64,000 nucleotides of DNA from Alphaproteobacteria bacterium PA4. Lineage in GTDB: Bacteria > Pseudomonadota > Alphaproteobacteria > Sphingomonadales > Sphingomonadaceae. Below the pieces are notes generated by a model. The model saw only the letters and a list, made by a program, of their open reading frames with translations. It was not told the DNA's origin and searched no databases. The stretch lies in NCBI GenBank assembly GCA_002256005.1, contig NKIQ01000009.1:41978-105977 (forward strand). The letters are read 5' to 3'. Made by a program: the position numbers and the translations under genes. Positions 19,359 to 28,302 of the stretch are shown one piece after another; within the stretch, counting starts at the first letter, position 1, and each line of letters begins with the position of its first letter.

Positions 19359-20714
19359 ATGACGCGCGCAGCCATCGACAATCGCAGCATCTGGGATGCG
19401 GTGCTGGCCCAGCGCGAGGCGGTGCCGGCGCTGTGGGCGCATTTCGATTTCGAGGCGCCGGCCGAGCGGTTCACGACCGAGCCGGGGATCAAATCGACCC
19501 TGCCGGCGGCGCATGCCGACAAGCGCGACGCCATCCTCGCCGATACCGAGCTGGTCGAGCGCCTGCGCGCCTATTCGATGATGGGCGATGTGACGGCGGA
19601 TCGCTACGCCGCGCTGATGGCGACGCGCAAGTTTCGCGAGCTGATCGACCTGCTGACGCTGGCCTGTGATGAGGGCATTGCCGCCGTGCCCGATGCCCCG
19701 CCGGAACTCGCCGCCTTCATCGCCGATCTGGAAGACCGGCCCGACTGGCTCGACATGGCGCTGGTCGAGCGCGGCGCCGCCATCGAGCGCAACCCGACTG
19801 CGCATATCTCGCCCTTTGCCGTGCGCGGCGCCTTCATCGCCACCTTCATGAACGAATATGCGGCGCTGCCGATGGCGCTGACCGGCACGCTGTCCGACAC
19901 TGCCGCGGCGCGGCGCGTCAAGGAAACCGCGAACTTCTTTGCCGTCACCACGCTGCCCGGCGCGCTCGATCGCTTCGGCCCCGGCTTCAAGGCGGCGGCG
20001 ATGGTGCGGCTGATGCATTCGATGGTCCGCACTAACATCGCGCGCCGTCCGCAGCTCTGGGACCGGGCGAAATACGGCTTTCCCATTCCCCAGGTCGACC
20101 AGATGCCGGCCGGGCTGATCGGCATCTTCCTCACCTCCTATCGCCTGATCGCCGAGGGCCGCAGCACCTTCACCGCCGACGAGCGCGCCCAGGTCGAGTT
20201 CGCCCGCTATCGCTGTCGCTTGCGCGGCCTGCCCGAAGCGCTGTTGCCGACGACGCCGCAGGGTATCGTCGACATCATGAACATGCGCGCAGCAACACTG
20301 CGTGCCAGCTTCGACGACCGGATCTGCGGCACGCTGGTGCGCGCCACCATGGCGGCGACGCTGTGGGAGGGGGAGAGCCTGCGGATGCGCATCTTCCGCC
20401 GGGTCGAACAGAGCTTTTCCCGCGTGTTCTTCCTCAGGAATTTCATGAACAACGACCGCGCGGCGGCGGCAAAGGTGGGCGTCGCCATCAGCGCCGGCGA
20501 TCTGATGCTGTTCGGTGCCGCGCTGCTGTGGATTAGCGGCAAGATGGCGGCCTATCGGCTGGCGGCGCTTGTGCCGGGGCTGGCAGGCCTTGCCGACCGG
20601 CGGCTGATCGCCAAGATCGGCGCGCTGCTCAAACATTATGGCCATGCCGAGTTCGTCGTTTACGAACAGCGCGCCGGCCCGGCGCCGGCGGCTGTGCAGG
20701 CACAGGCCGCCTGA
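19359..20714 (+). CDS. DUF2236 / MpaB-type oxygenase family protein
   Basis: 451 residues from the ATG at 19359. The core from about 110 to 330 matches the MpaB/latex-clearing-protein type catalytic domain: HISPFAVRGAFIATFMNEY, RRVKETANFFAVTTLPGALDRFGPGF, LMHSMVRTNIARRPQLWDRAKYGFPI and GIFLTSYRLIAEGRS. Histidines in HISPFAV and LMHSMVR are candidate heme or metal ligands. Family members include the rubber oxygenase Lcp and fungal MpaB, but most bacterial copies have no known substrate. The next-door TetR gene and the shared operator-like promoter suggest an inducible oxidation step. No signal peptide is seen, so it is probably cytoplasmic. Confidence 0.85.
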   Translation: MTRAAIDNRSIWDAVLAQREAVPALWAHFDFEAPAERFTTEPGIKSTLPAAHADKRDAILADTELVERLRAYSMMGDVTADRYAALMATRKFRELIDLLTLACDEGIAAVPDAPPELAAFIADLEDRPDWLDMALVERGAAIERNPTAHISPFAVRGAFIATFMNEYAALPMALTGTLSDTAAARRVKETANFFAVTTLPGALDRFGPGFKAAAMVRLMHSMVRTNIARRPQLWDRAKYGFPIPQVDQMPAGLIGIFLTSYRLIAEGRSTFTADERAQVEFARYRCRLRGLPEALLPTTPQGIVDIMNMRAATLRASFDDRICGTLVRATMAATLWEGESLRMRIFRRVEQSFSRVFFLRNFMNNDRAAAAKVGVAISAGDLMLFGAALLWISGKMAAYRLAALVPGLAGLADRRLIAKIGALLKHYGHAEFVVYEQRAGPAPAAVQAQAA

Positions 20715-20720
20715 CGCGAC

Positions 20721-21110
20721 TCAATCGACCGGCGGCTGGCCGGGCGGATAGTGCGAAACCTCGACCCGCAGCCCGTCCGGATCGGGCAGGAATACAGCCG
20801 TCGTCCCATCGGCGAAATGCTGCAGACGCGCCTCGAAACCGCCCGCCGTCATGGTTTCGGCGAGGCGCGCGACAAAGGCGGCGTCAGGCGCCGTAAAACC
20901 CAGATGATTGAGGCCGGGACCATGGCGTTCATAGTCGCGGGTGTCTGGCTTCGCCGTCTTGAACTGGACATAGAGGCCGGTGGCGCTTTTCCAGATGCCG
21001 GGCTTCACGGCAGTGAAGCCGAGTTCGGGCAGCAGCAGCGCATAGAAGCGATGCGCAGCCTCGGCATCCCGCGACAATATCGTCAGATGGTCGAGAGGCA
21101 ACGGCGTCAT
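20721..21110 (-). CDS. VOC (glyoxalase/dioxygenase) family protein
   Basis: 129 residues, one vicinal-oxygen-chelate domain: LDHLTILSRDAEAAHRFYALLLPELGF at the N-terminus, LNHLGFTAPDAAFVARLAETM in the middle, and AVFLPDPDGLRVEVSHYP at the C-terminus. The metal ligand set His (LDHL), His (LNHLGF) and Glu (VEV) is present. Substrate unknown. It is convergent with the MpaB-type gene, 6 bp apart, and separated from the upstream TauE/SafE gene by 173 bp that contain a palindrome. Confidence 0.85.
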   Translation of the reverse strand: MTPLPLDHLTILSRDAEAAHRFYALLLPELGFTAVKPGIWKSATGLYVQFKTAKPDTRDYERHGPGLNHLGFTAPDAAFVARLAETMTAGGFEARLQHFADGTTAVFLPDPDGLRVEVSHYPPGQPPVD

Positions 21111-21222
21111 GGGGCTGTCTTCGCGTGCGGCACCACAACAGTTACACGCCGAAATGCGGTAACGCCACGGTCCGCGCCCCGGGGTCCGGAACCTGGGCTG
21201 AATCGACATTCGAGGTTGCAGC

Positions 21223-21257
21223 GGCCTCCGCCCCGGACTTGATCCGGGGCGGAGGCC
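21223..21257. repeat. Perfect 35-bp palindrome related to families 1 and 2
   Basis: GGCCTCCGCCCCGGA and TCCGGGGCGGAGGCC form a perfect 15-bp stem with the 5-nt loop CTTGA. The centre matches the family 2 centre seen at 745-761, and the GGAGGC ends match family 1. It lies between the TauE/SafE and VOC genes, both on the minus strand. Confidence 0.85.
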
Positions 21258-21283
21258 TCGCAAACGTTGAAGGCCGATGGACC

Positions 21284-22024
21284 CTAATCCCGCAGGAACA
21301 GCCCGATCGTCAGCGCCGTGCCGATGATGATGACGCCGATTTTCAGCGCGCGTTCCGGCATGCGTTTCAGCGCATGGGCGCCGAGATAGCCGCCGAGCAT
21401 GGCGCCGGCGCCGACGATCGCGGCCTCCCGCCAGGCGACGGCGCCAGAGACGGCGAAGATCAGTGCCGCCGAGAGGTTGGACAGGCCGATGAGGACATTC
21501 TTGGTGCCGCCGGCGTTGCGCACCGGCAGCCGGGCCAGCGTCAGCGAGGCGAGGGTGAGGATGCCGGCACCGCCGCCGAAAAAGCCGCTGTAGAGCGCGA
21601 TGCTGCTTTGCGTCAGCACCGTCACCCAGGCCGGTGGCGGCGCACTCGCGGCGCTGCGCTTCGGGCCGAAGCTGCTCCAGGCGAACAGCGCGGTGGCGAT
21701 CAGCACCAGCCAGGGCACCATGGCGGCAAAGGCGCGCACCGGCGTGGCGATGAGCAGGAAGGCGCCGGCGATGCCGCCGGTGAGGCTGATCAGCGCCAGG
21801 GTGCGGAACGACAGCCGTTCGGCGCCCGAAACCAGCGAGCGCCCGGCCCAGCCGGTGGTGATCTGGCCGGGAAACAGCGCCATGGTCGAGGTGATGTTGG
21901 CGAGTTTCGGGTCCAGCCCCGCGGCGATCAGCGCCGGCAGCGTGATGAACGAGCCGCCGCCGGCGAGGGCGTTCTGCGCCCCCGCCCACAGCCCGGCGAC
22001 AAACAGGAGCAGCAGCATCGTCAT
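21284..22024 (-). CDS. TauE/SafE family membrane permease
   Basis: About 246 residues with around eight hydrophobic segments. The start MTMLLLLFVAGLWAGAQNALAGGGSFITLPALIAAGL matches the family, whose N-terminal half carries a GGGGSFITVP-type motif repeated in the C-terminal half (here GFFGGGAGILTLASL). Members export or import sulfur-containing or other organic anions; the substrate here is unknown. The ATG at 22024 was chosen because it gives the family N-terminus. It is divergent from lptB. Confidence 0.9.
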   Translation of the reverse strand: MTMLLLLFVAGLWAGAQNALAGGGSFITLPALIAAGLDPKLANITSTMALFPGQITTGWAGRSLVSGAERLSFRTLALISLTGGIAGAFLLIATPVRAFAAMVPWLVLIATALFAWSSFGPKRSAASAPPPAWVTVLTQSSIALYSGFFGGGAGILTLASLTLARLPVRNAGGTKNVLIGLSNLSAALIFAVSGAVAWREAAIVGAGAMLGGYLGAHALKRMPERALKIGVIIIGTALTIGLFLRD

Positions 22025-22209
22025 GATGGCCCGGTTTCCACGCTTGCCGGCCGCTTGGCAAGCCGTGCCGGAATTTGCACAATTTTCGCGATACGGGCTG
22101 CCGGTTTGGCTTTGCACCGCTGCGGCCTTGGGGTAACTATGACCTGCCATGCAAATTTCGCGCCAATTGGCGTAGAGGTGCAGGGTGCGTGCAAGCGTCA
22201 GGACGTGTG

Positions 22210-22998
22210 ATGGCCGAGATCGATACCATGGACGATAATCGCGCCGCCGAGCGGGCTGCCGCCCATGCCGGCGTGGCGCGCGGCCTGTCGGTCGATGGCA
22301 TCGGCAAGCGCTATGACAAGCGGGTGGTGCTGCGCGACGTGTCGCTGTCGGTGCGCCGCGGCGAAGTCGTCGGCCTGCTGGGGCCGAACGGCGCCGGCAA
22401 GACGACCTGCTTCTATTCGATCATGGGCCTCGCCATGCCCGATTCGGGGCGCATCCTGCTCGATGCCCATGACATCACCGGCCTGCCGATGTATCGCCGC
22501 GCCGCGCTCGGCCTTGGCTATCTGCCGCAGGAAACCTCGATCTTCCGCGGTCTGACCGTCGAGCAGAACATCCTCGCCGTGCTGGAAGTGGCGGAGCCGG
22601 ACAAGGCGGCGCGCGCCGCCCGGCTCGAATCGCTGCTCGGCGAATTCAACATCACCCGGCTGCGCGATGCCCCGGCGATGGCGCTGTCGGGCGGGGAGCG
22701 CCGGCGCTGCGAGATCGCCCGGGCGCTGGCCGCCAACCCGTCGATCATGCTGCTCGACGAACCCTTTGCCGGCATCGATCCGATCTCCATCGCCGACATC
22801 CGCGCGCTGGTCGTGCAGCTGCGCGACCGCGACATCGGCGTGCTGATCACCGATCACAATGTCCGGGAAACGCTGGAAATCGTCGATCGTGCCTGCATCA
22901 TCTATGACGGCCGGGTGCTGTTCGAAGGCACGCCGCAGGCGCTGGTTGCCGACGAAACGGTGCGGCGGGTTTATCTTGGCGAAGATTTCAGCCTTTAG
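22210..22998 (+). CDS. lptB: LPS export ABC transporter ATP-binding protein LptB
   Basis: ATPase of the LptBFG complex that pulls lipopolysaccharide from the inner membrane towards the outer membrane. 262 residues from the ATG at 22210. Walker A GLLGPNGAGKTTCFYSIMGL, the Q-loop GYLPQETSIFRGLTVEQNI (the LptB form), signature ALSGGERRRCEIARALA, Walker B IMLLDEPFAGIDPISI, and the H-loop ITDHNVRETLEIVDRACII. Its 20-residue N-terminal extension is unusual but poorly conserved in such proteins. It is followed after 2 bp by rpoN, the common proteobacterial order. LptA and LptC are not upstream here; that gene is TauE/SafE on the other strand. Confidence 0.96.
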   Translation: MAEIDTMDDNRAAERAAAHAGVARGLSVDGIGKRYDKRVVLRDVSLSVRRGEVVGLLGPNGAGKTTCFYSIMGLAMPDSGRILLDAHDITGLPMYRRAALGLGYLPQETSIFRGLTVEQNILAVLEVAEPDKAARAARLESLLGEFNITRLRDAPAMALSGGERRRCEIARALAANPSIMLLDEPFAGIDPISIADIRALVVQLRDRDIGVLITDHNVRETLEIVDRACIIYDGRVLFEGTPQALVADETVRRVYLGEDFSL

Positions 22999-23000
22999 CC

Positions 23001-24500
23001 ATGGGGTTGGGGCCGCGCCTTGAGCTGAGACAATCGCAACAGCTGGTGATGACACCCCAGCTGCAGCTGGCGATCAAGCTGTTGACGCTGACCAATGTCG
23101 AGCTGGAAACCTATATCGGCGAGGAGCTCGACAAGAACCCGCTGCTGCGCACCGGCGACGGCAGCGAGGGCGAGATCGCCGTCACCGGCGGCATCGACCA
23201 GGCCCAGGCCGCGCCGGAGGTGGTGCTCGATGGTGCGACCTCGGGCCTCGATCAGCTGCTCGGCAGCAGCAGCGGCAGTGGCAGCACCGATGCGCCGCTC
23301 GACGTCGACTATACCGGTGAGGCCTTTCATCACGACAGCGCCAGCGACAGCAGCGACTGGGGCGCCGCGGCCGCCGCCGGCGAAGGCGAGGACAATGACC
23401 TCGAACGCTTCGCCGCGGCCGAAGCCTCGCTGGCCGAAGTGCTGTCCGACCAGGCCAATGCCGCCTTTGACGGCGCCGATCTGATCATCGCCCGCCACAT
23501 CATCGACATGATCGACGAGGCTGGCTATCTGACCGAGCCGGTCAGCCTGATCGCCGAACGACTGGGCGTCAGCGAGGCCGAGATCGAGGCGATCCTCGCC
23601 ATCATCCACAGTTTCGAACCGACCGGGGTGGGCGCGCGCAACCTGTCGGAATGCCTCGCCATCCAGGCGCGCGAGGTCGACCGGCTCGATCCCGCCATGG
23701 CGGCGCTGATCGCCAATCTGGAAATGGTGGCGCGCGGCGACATCCCCGGCCTGATGCGCATCTGCGGCGTCGATCGCGAAGACATCGCCGACATGATCCG
23801 CGAGCTGCGCCACTATGATCCCAAGCCCGGCCTGCGCTATGGCGGCGAACGCGCCCCGCCGGTCGCCGCCGATGTGTTCATCACCAAGGGCGAGGATGGC
23901 GAATGGCATATCGAGCTCAACCAGGCGACGATGCCGCGCCTGCTGGTTGATCGGGAATATCACGCCGTGCTCGAAAGCGGTGCCGACAAGGCGACCAGCA
24001 ATTTCCTCGCCGAATGCGTGCATAGCGCCAACTGGCTGATGAAGGCGCTCGACCAGCGCGCCCGCACCATCATCAAGGTGGCGACCGAGCTGCTGAAGCA
24101 CCAGAAGGGCTTTTTCGAACATGGCGTCAGCGAGCTGAAACCGCTGACCCTGCGCACCATCGCCGAAGCCATCGAGATGCACGAATCGACGGTCAGCCGC
24201 GTCACCTCCAACAAATATCTGCAATGCGAGCGCGGCCTGTTTGAACTGCGCTATTTCTTCACCAGCGGCATCGGCTCCTCGGACGGCGGCGAGGCGGCTT
24301 CGGCGCTGGCGGTGAAGGACCGCATCGCCAAGCTGATCGCCGGCGAAGGCGTCGACACGCTGTCGGACGACAAGCTGGTCGAGCTGCTGCAGGCCGAAGG
24401 CTTCGACATCGCCCGCCGCACCGTGGCGAAATATCGCGAGGCGCTGGGGCTGGGTTCCAGCGTGGCGCGGCGGCGGGCGCGGTTGCTGGCGGCGGCGTAG
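23001..24500 (+). CDS. rpoN: RNA polymerase sigma-54 factor
   Basis: Sigma factor for -24/-12 promoters, which need enhancer-binding ATPases. 499 residues. Region I is GLGPRLELRQSQQLVMTPQLQLAIKLL, with LDKNPLLR. Region II is acidic, with a Ser/Gly-rich run at about 80-110. Core-binding and helix-turn-helix segments follow, with the HTH at EMHESTVSRVTSNKYLQ. The RpoN box is ARRTVAKYREALGLGSSVAR near the C-terminus, a complete match. The ATG is two bases after lptB, so they are probably translated from one message. The usual hpf gene does not follow; repeat copy D does. Confidence 0.97.
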   Translation: MGLGPRLELRQSQQLVMTPQLQLAIKLLTLTNVELETYIGEELDKNPLLRTGDGSEGEIAVTGGIDQAQAAPEVVLDGATSGLDQLLGSSSGSGSTDAPLDVDYTGEAFHHDSASDSSDWGAAAAAGEGEDNDLERFAAAEASLAEVLSDQANAAFDGADLIIARHIIDMIDEAGYLTEPVSLIAERLGVSEAEIEAILAIIHSFEPTGVGARNLSECLAIQAREVDRLDPAMAALIANLEMVARGDIPGLMRICGVDREDIADMIRELRHYDPKPGLRYGGERAPPVAADVFITKGEDGEWHIELNQATMPRLLVDREYHAVLESGADKATSNFLAECVHSANWLMKALDQRARTIIKVATELLKHQKGFFEHGVSELKPLTLRTIAEAIEMHESTVSRVTSNKYLQCERGLFELRYFFTSGIGSSDGGEAASALAVKDRIAKLIAGEGVDTLSDDKLVELLQAEGFDIARRTVAKYREALGLGSSVARRRARLLAAA

Positions 24501-24505
24501 TTATC

Positions 24506-24630
24506 GCCTCCGGCGGCTGGGGCCGTCGGCCCCAGACACCATTTCCCTTGTTGGTCCAGCGAGGCGCTCGCGTGTCCGCATGCTTCAATCGGTTGGGGTC
24601 TGGGGTCTGCGACCCCAGCCGCCGGAGGCC
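24506..24630. repeat. Palindromic repeat family 1, copy D
   Basis: 125 bp. Left hairpin CTGGGGCC-GTC-GGCCCCAG; right hairpin CTGGGGTC-TGC-GACCCCAG, where a C-G pair of the stem has become T-A on both sides, a compensatory change. Outer arms GCCTCCGGCGG and CCGCCGGAGGC are intact; the core is unlike other copies. It sits between rpoN and the M48 gene, both on the plus strand, where it could end the rpoN message. Confidence 0.9.
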
Positions 24631-24732
24631 CCTTTTCTTGCGGGAAACCATTCGATGGCCGTCGTCATCCGCGGGCGCGTCCGCCCCACAGGCTTCACGC
24701 CGGGTTCAACTGTGATAGGACAGGGCCAGCCC

Positions 24733-26079
24733 ATGCGTCTGCCCCGCGCCCTTGTCCTGTCGATCACTGCGCTGGCACTGGTGCTGCCGGGCGCGGCACG
24801 GGCGCAATCGATTCTGCGCGATGCCGAGACCGAGGCGTTCTTTCGCGACATTTCGAAGGACATGATCGTGGCGGCCGGCCTGGAGCCGCAATCGGTGCAG
24901 CTGGTGCTGGTCGGCGATCCCAGCATCAACGCCTTTGTCACCGGCGGCCAGAATGTCTTCATCCATTCGGGGCTGATCACCGCCGCCGACAATGTCAACG
25001 AATTGCAGGGCGTCATCGCCCATGAACTCGGCCATATCGCCGGCGGCCACAATGTCCGCTTCGGCGAAGGTGCCGGGCCGGCGACCAACATCTCGCTGCT
25101 GTCGCTGGTCGGTGCGGCGGCGGCGGTGGCGCTGGGGGCGGGGGAGGCCGGCATGGCCTTGCTCGGGCTGGGCACGGCGGCGGCGCAGGGCAAGTTCCTG
25201 AGCTTCACCCGTGACCAGGAAAGCCGCGCCGACCAGGCCGGCGCCAATTACCTCGGCAAGGCCAAGCTGAGCGGCAAGGGTTCGATCAGCTTTTTCGAGA
25301 AGTTGCAGGGCCAGGAATATCGCCTCGCCATCCCGCAGAACAATGAATACGCCCGCACCCACCCGCTGTCGAGCACGCGCATCGCCAATCTGGAGGCGGT
25401 CTACAAGGCCGACCCCTCCTACAATCGGCCGATCGATCCGGCCTTGCAGGCGCGGTTCCTGCGCATCAAGGGCAAGCTGATCGGCTTTGTCGAGGAACCG
25501 CCGCGGGTGATGCAGATCTATCCGGAAAGCGACCAGAGCGTCGGCGCGCATTATGCCCGCGCCTATGCCTGGCACCGCTCCGCCTATGCCGATGCCGCCA
25601 CCGGGGAGGTCGACAAGCTGCTGGCCACCGCCCCGCACGACCCCTATTTCCTCGAACTGAAGGGCCAGATCCTGCTCGAATCGGGCAAGACGCAGGAGGC
25701 GCTGCCGGTGCTGCGCGATGCGGTGGCGCGGGCGCCGAACGAGCCGCTGATCATGACCCTGCTCGGCCATGCGCTGATCTCGACCGAGGACAAGGCGGAC
25801 TTTGCCGAGGCCGAGCCGCTGTTGCGCCGCGCCATCGCCCGCGACCGTGAAAACCCCTTTGCCTGGTACCAGCTGGGCGTCATCTATGATCGCAAGGGCG
25901 ATGCACCGCGCGCCGCGCTGGCCGCGGCCGAACGCTACAGCCTGGAAGGCAATGCTCGGGGCGCGGCCGCCAATGCCCGGGTGGCACTGAACGGGCTGCC
26001 GAAGGGCACGGCGGACTGGATCCGCGCCGATGACATTGCGCTGGTCGCCGGCGATGAATTGCGAAAGAAGAAACGCTGA
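24733..26079 (+). CDS. Periplasmic M48 family metalloprotease, BepA/YfgC-like
   Basis: Zinc protease with a TPR tail, 448 residues from the ATG at 24733, which begins a signal peptide (RLPRALVLSITALALVLPGAARA). The active-site helix is IAHELGHIAGGH (HEXXH at 97-101), the third ligand Glu lies in FTRDQESRADQAGANYL, and the YARTHPLSSTRIANL segment is the typical M48 extension. From about 290 a run of helical repeats (TAPHDPYFLELKGQILLES, ARAPNEPLIMTLLGHAL, ENPFAWYQLGVIYDRKG) forms the TPR domain. The related BepA cleans up misassembled LptD and other outer-membrane proteins. It shares a TGATG junction with the next gene. The distance to rpoN and copy D suggests its own promoter. Confidence 0.93.
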   Translation: MRLPRALVLSITALALVLPGAARAQSILRDAETEAFFRDISKDMIVAAGLEPQSVQLVLVGDPSINAFVTGGQNVFIHSGLITAADNVNELQGVIAHELGHIAGGHNVRFGEGAGPATNISLLSLVGAAAAVALGAGEAGMALLGLGTAAAQGKFLSFTRDQESRADQAGANYLGKAKLSGKGSISFFEKLQGQEYRLAIPQNNEYARTHPLSSTRIANLEAVYKADPSYNRPIDPALQARFLRIKGKLIGFVEEPPRVMQIYPESDQSVGAHYARAYAWHRSAYADAATGEVDKLLATAPHDPYFLELKGQILLESGKTQEALPVLRDAVARAPNEPLIMTLLGHALISTEDKADFAEAEPLLRRAIARDRENPFAWYQLGVIYDRKGDAPRAALAAAERYSLEGNARGAAANARVALNGLPKGTADWIRADDIALVAGDELRKKKR

Positions 26080-26846
26080 TGACGAACCGATGGCAGGACA
26101 TGATGGAGACGCGGGTGCGGGTTTTATGGGCGGCGGCGGCGGTGGTTGTCGCCGGGCTGGGCGGCGCCGTACTGGCCGCCACGACGGGCTCGCCGCTGGC
26201 CGGCAATGACAAGGCGGCGATCGAGGCGATCGTCCGCGATTATATCCTCACCCACCCGGAAATCATTCCCGAAGCGATGACGCGCCTGCAGAACCGCGAA
26301 GTGTCGCAACTGCTGGCCGCCAACCGCAAGGAGGTCGAAACCCCCTTTGCCGGTGCGGTCGCCGGCAACCCCAAGGGCGATGTCTCGGTGGTGGTGTTCT
26401 TCGATTATGCCTGCCCCTATTGCCGCCAGGGCCATGCCGATGTGAAGAAGCTGGCTGCCGATGATGGCGGGGTCCGCGTCGTCTATCGCGATTTCCCGGT
26501 GCTGTCCCCGGCCAGCGACGAAGCTGCGATGGCCAGCCTGTCGGCGGCGCAGCAGGGCCGCTATGGCGCCTTTCACAACGCCATGTTCGAACAGCCGGGC
26601 AAGGTCTCGCACGAGCGCACCATCGCCATGGTGCGCGTCGCCGGGCTGAACGAAGGCCGCACCGCCAGCGATCTGGCGGCACCGGCGCTGAAGGCAGAGA
26701 TCAAGAAAAATCTGGAGCTGGGCCGGGCGCTGGGGCTGACCGGCACGCCCTCCTATATCATCGGCGATCGCATCCTGTCGGGCGCCGTCGGCTATGACAA
26801 GCTGAAGGAAGCGGTGGCCGAGGCCCGCGCCGCGAAGGCCGGGTGA
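26079..26846 (+). CDS. DsbA-family thiol:disulfide oxidoreductase
   Basis: 255 residues. N-terminal signal peptide or anchor (RVRVLWAAAAVVVAGLGGAVLA), then a helical dimerisation region with YILTHPEIIPEAMTRLQ, and the thioredoxin fold: VVVFFDYACPYCRQGHADVKK with Cys 112 and Cys 115. The insertion domain has VVYRDFPVLSPASDEAAMAS, and the C-terminal part has GLTGTPSYIIGDRILSGAVGYDKL with the cis-Pro. It resembles the DsbA/DsbG-like BdbD or ScsC type that helps disulfide formation or isomerisation in the periplasm. Its gene overlaps the upstream protease gene (TGATG) and the downstream membrane-protein gene (GTGA). Confidence 0.93.
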   Translation: MTNRWQDMMETRVRVLWAAAAVVVAGLGGAVLAATTGSPLAGNDKAAIEAIVRDYILTHPEIIPEAMTRLQNREVSQLLAANRKEVETPFAGAVAGNPKGDVSVVVFFDYACPYCRQGHADVKKLAADDGGVRVVYRDFPVLSPASDEAAMASLSAAQQGRYGAFHNAMFEQPGKVSHERTIAMVRVAGLNEGRTASDLAAPALKAEIKKNLELGRALGLTGTPSYIIGDRILSGAVGYDKLKEAVAEARAAKAG

Positions 26847-27547
26847 CGGCGGCCGCGCCGCCGCTGAACATCGCGCTGGTGCTGCGCCGCAGCGCCGGCG
26901 CCGTTGCCGGTGATTTCGCCGCGATCCTGCTCGCCGGGCTGCTGCTGGTGCTGCTGCCGGGGCTGCTCACCCGCGGGTTCGGCGCCGGCGCCGATGCCGA
27001 CACCCTTTTCATCACGCTGCGCGCGGTGTGCGCCATGCTCTATGCCGCCATCGTCAGCTGGGGCGTGGTGGCGCGCTGGCGCGGCCGCGCCCTGCCGCCG
27101 GCGCGTTTCCTGGGCGAAGGCGTGCGGCACGCCCAGCCGGGCCTGCAAGCGGCGCTGCTCGTCGGTGCCGCAGTCGTCTTCGGCCTCATCATCCAGCTTT
27201 ACGCGCGCCACGGCACCGTCATGGGCTGGCTGCTCGATTCGCTGCTGCTGACCGCGGGGCTATGGGCGGCGGCGGTGGTGATGCCGCTGGTGCCGGTCGC
27301 CGTTGTCGAGCGGCTGGGGCCGATGGCCGCCATGCAGCGCGCCGCGCAGCTGACAGCGGGCAGCCGGAACCAGACGCTCGCGCTGGCGTTGTTGCTGGGG
27401 TTGACGCTGGCGCCCTCGGCGGTGCTGGCCGCCGGCGCCGCTGGCGAAGCCGGTGTCGTGGCGCGAGCCTTGTTCGAATGGCTGGCCTGGAGCCTCGCCG
27501 CCATCGTGCCGGCGGCGGTCTATGCCGGATTGCGGGGGAACCGATGA
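26843..27547 (+). CDS. Hypothetical integral membrane protein
   Basis: 234 residues with about five or six transmembrane segments (AGDFAAILLAGLLLVLLPGLL, LFITLRAVCAMLYAAIVSWGVVARW, AALLVGAAVVFGLIIQLYA, LLDSLLLTAGLWAAAVVMPLVPVAVV, LALALLLGLTLAPSAVLAA, and a final segment near SLAAIVPAAVYAGL). I do not recognise a family; the pattern is loosely like glycerophosphoryl-type or YciC-like membrane domains, but this is weak. GTG start chosen because it makes a GTGA overlap with the dsbA-like gene. It overlaps the hydrolase gene by ATGA, so it belongs to the five-gene overlapping train 24733-29246. Confidence 0.75.
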   Translation: MTAAAPPLNIALVLRRSAGAVAGDFAAILLAGLLLVLLPGLLTRGFGAGADADTLFITLRAVCAMLYAAIVSWGVVARWRGRALPPARFLGEGVRHAQPGLQAALLVGAAVVFGLIIQLYARHGTVMGWLLDSLLLTAGLWAAAVVMPLVPVAVVERLGPMAAMQRAAQLTAGSRNQTLALALLLGLTLAPSAVLAAGAAGEAGVVARALFEWLAWSLAAIVPAAVYAGLRGNR

Positions 27548-28302
27548 CACTGCACCATGATGGCTTTCTGTCGTTCGATGGCGTGCGTATCGCCTGGACG
27601 GAACTGGGGCAGGGGCGGCCGATCCTGCTGCTGCACGGCCTGTTCAGCAATGGCGCCACCAACTGGCGCAAATATGGTGCGGCGGCGGAAATCGCCGCGG
27701 CTGGCTATCGCGTCATCATGCCGGATTTTCGCGCCCATGGCGACAGCGCGGCGCCGGCCGAGGCGGCGCATTACCCGCCCGATGTGCTGGCCCTGGATAT
27801 CGAGGCGCTGGTCCGTCACCTCGATCTCGGCGACTTCGATCTGGGCGGCTATTCGCTCGGCGCCCGCACCGTTGTCCGCCTGCTGGCGCGCGGGCTGCGG
27901 CCGGCGCGCGCCGTGCTCGGCGGCATGGGCCTCGCCGGGCTGACTGGCGGTGCCGAGCGGGCGCAATGGTTCCTGAATGTCATCGCCAATCGCGACACGG
28001 TGCAGCCCGGCACCGCCGAATATGGCGCCGCGCAGTTCATGAAGCAGAATGGCATCGATGCCGAAGCGGTGGCGCATGTGCTGCGCTCGCAACAGGCCAC
28101 CCCGCAGGCTGTGCTGCAGACGCTGGCGACGCCGACCCTTGTCGTCTGCGGCGTGCAGGACCAGGACAATGGCTCCGCCCCCGATCTCGCCCTGGTGCTG
28201 CCCGCCGCCAGCTATCTCGAAATCCCCGGCAATCACATGAGCGCCGTGACCAGGCCCGACTTCGGCACCGCCATCGCCGCCTGGTTGCAGCACCGGTCTT
28301 GA
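27544..28302 (+). CDS. Alpha/beta hydrolase fold protein
   Basis: 252 residues. The oxyanion segment ILLLHGLFSNGATNW is followed by VIMPDFRAHGDS, the nucleophile elbow GGYSLGART with Ser at about 104, a cap, TLVVCGVQDQDNGSAPDLA with a probable Asp, and EIPGNHMSAV with the His, so a catalytic triad is likely. Substrate unknown: esterase or lipase-type. The gene overlaps both neighbours (ATGA upstream, TTGA downstream) and sits next to a lipid-kinase-like gene, suggesting lipid or envelope metabolism (inference). Confidence 0.88.
   Translation: MTLHHDGFLSFDGVRIAWTELGQGRPILLLHGLFSNGATNWRKYGAAAEIAAAGYRVIMPDFRAHGDSAAPAEAAHYPPDVLALDIEALVRHLDLGDFDLGGYSLGARTVVRLLARGLRPARAVLGGMGLAGLTGGAERAQWFLNVIANRDTVQPGTAEYGAAQFMKQNGIDAEAVAHVLRSQQATPQAVLQTLATPTLVVCGVQDQDNGSAPDLALVLPAASYLEIPGNHMSAVTRPDFGTAIAAWLQHRS

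Noticed and set aside
24580..24732. Peptide-like frames inside the repeat copies (e.g. GVWGLRPQPPEA)
   Set aside because: They arise from the GC-rich arms and occur in several copies in different frames; no ribosome site or family match.
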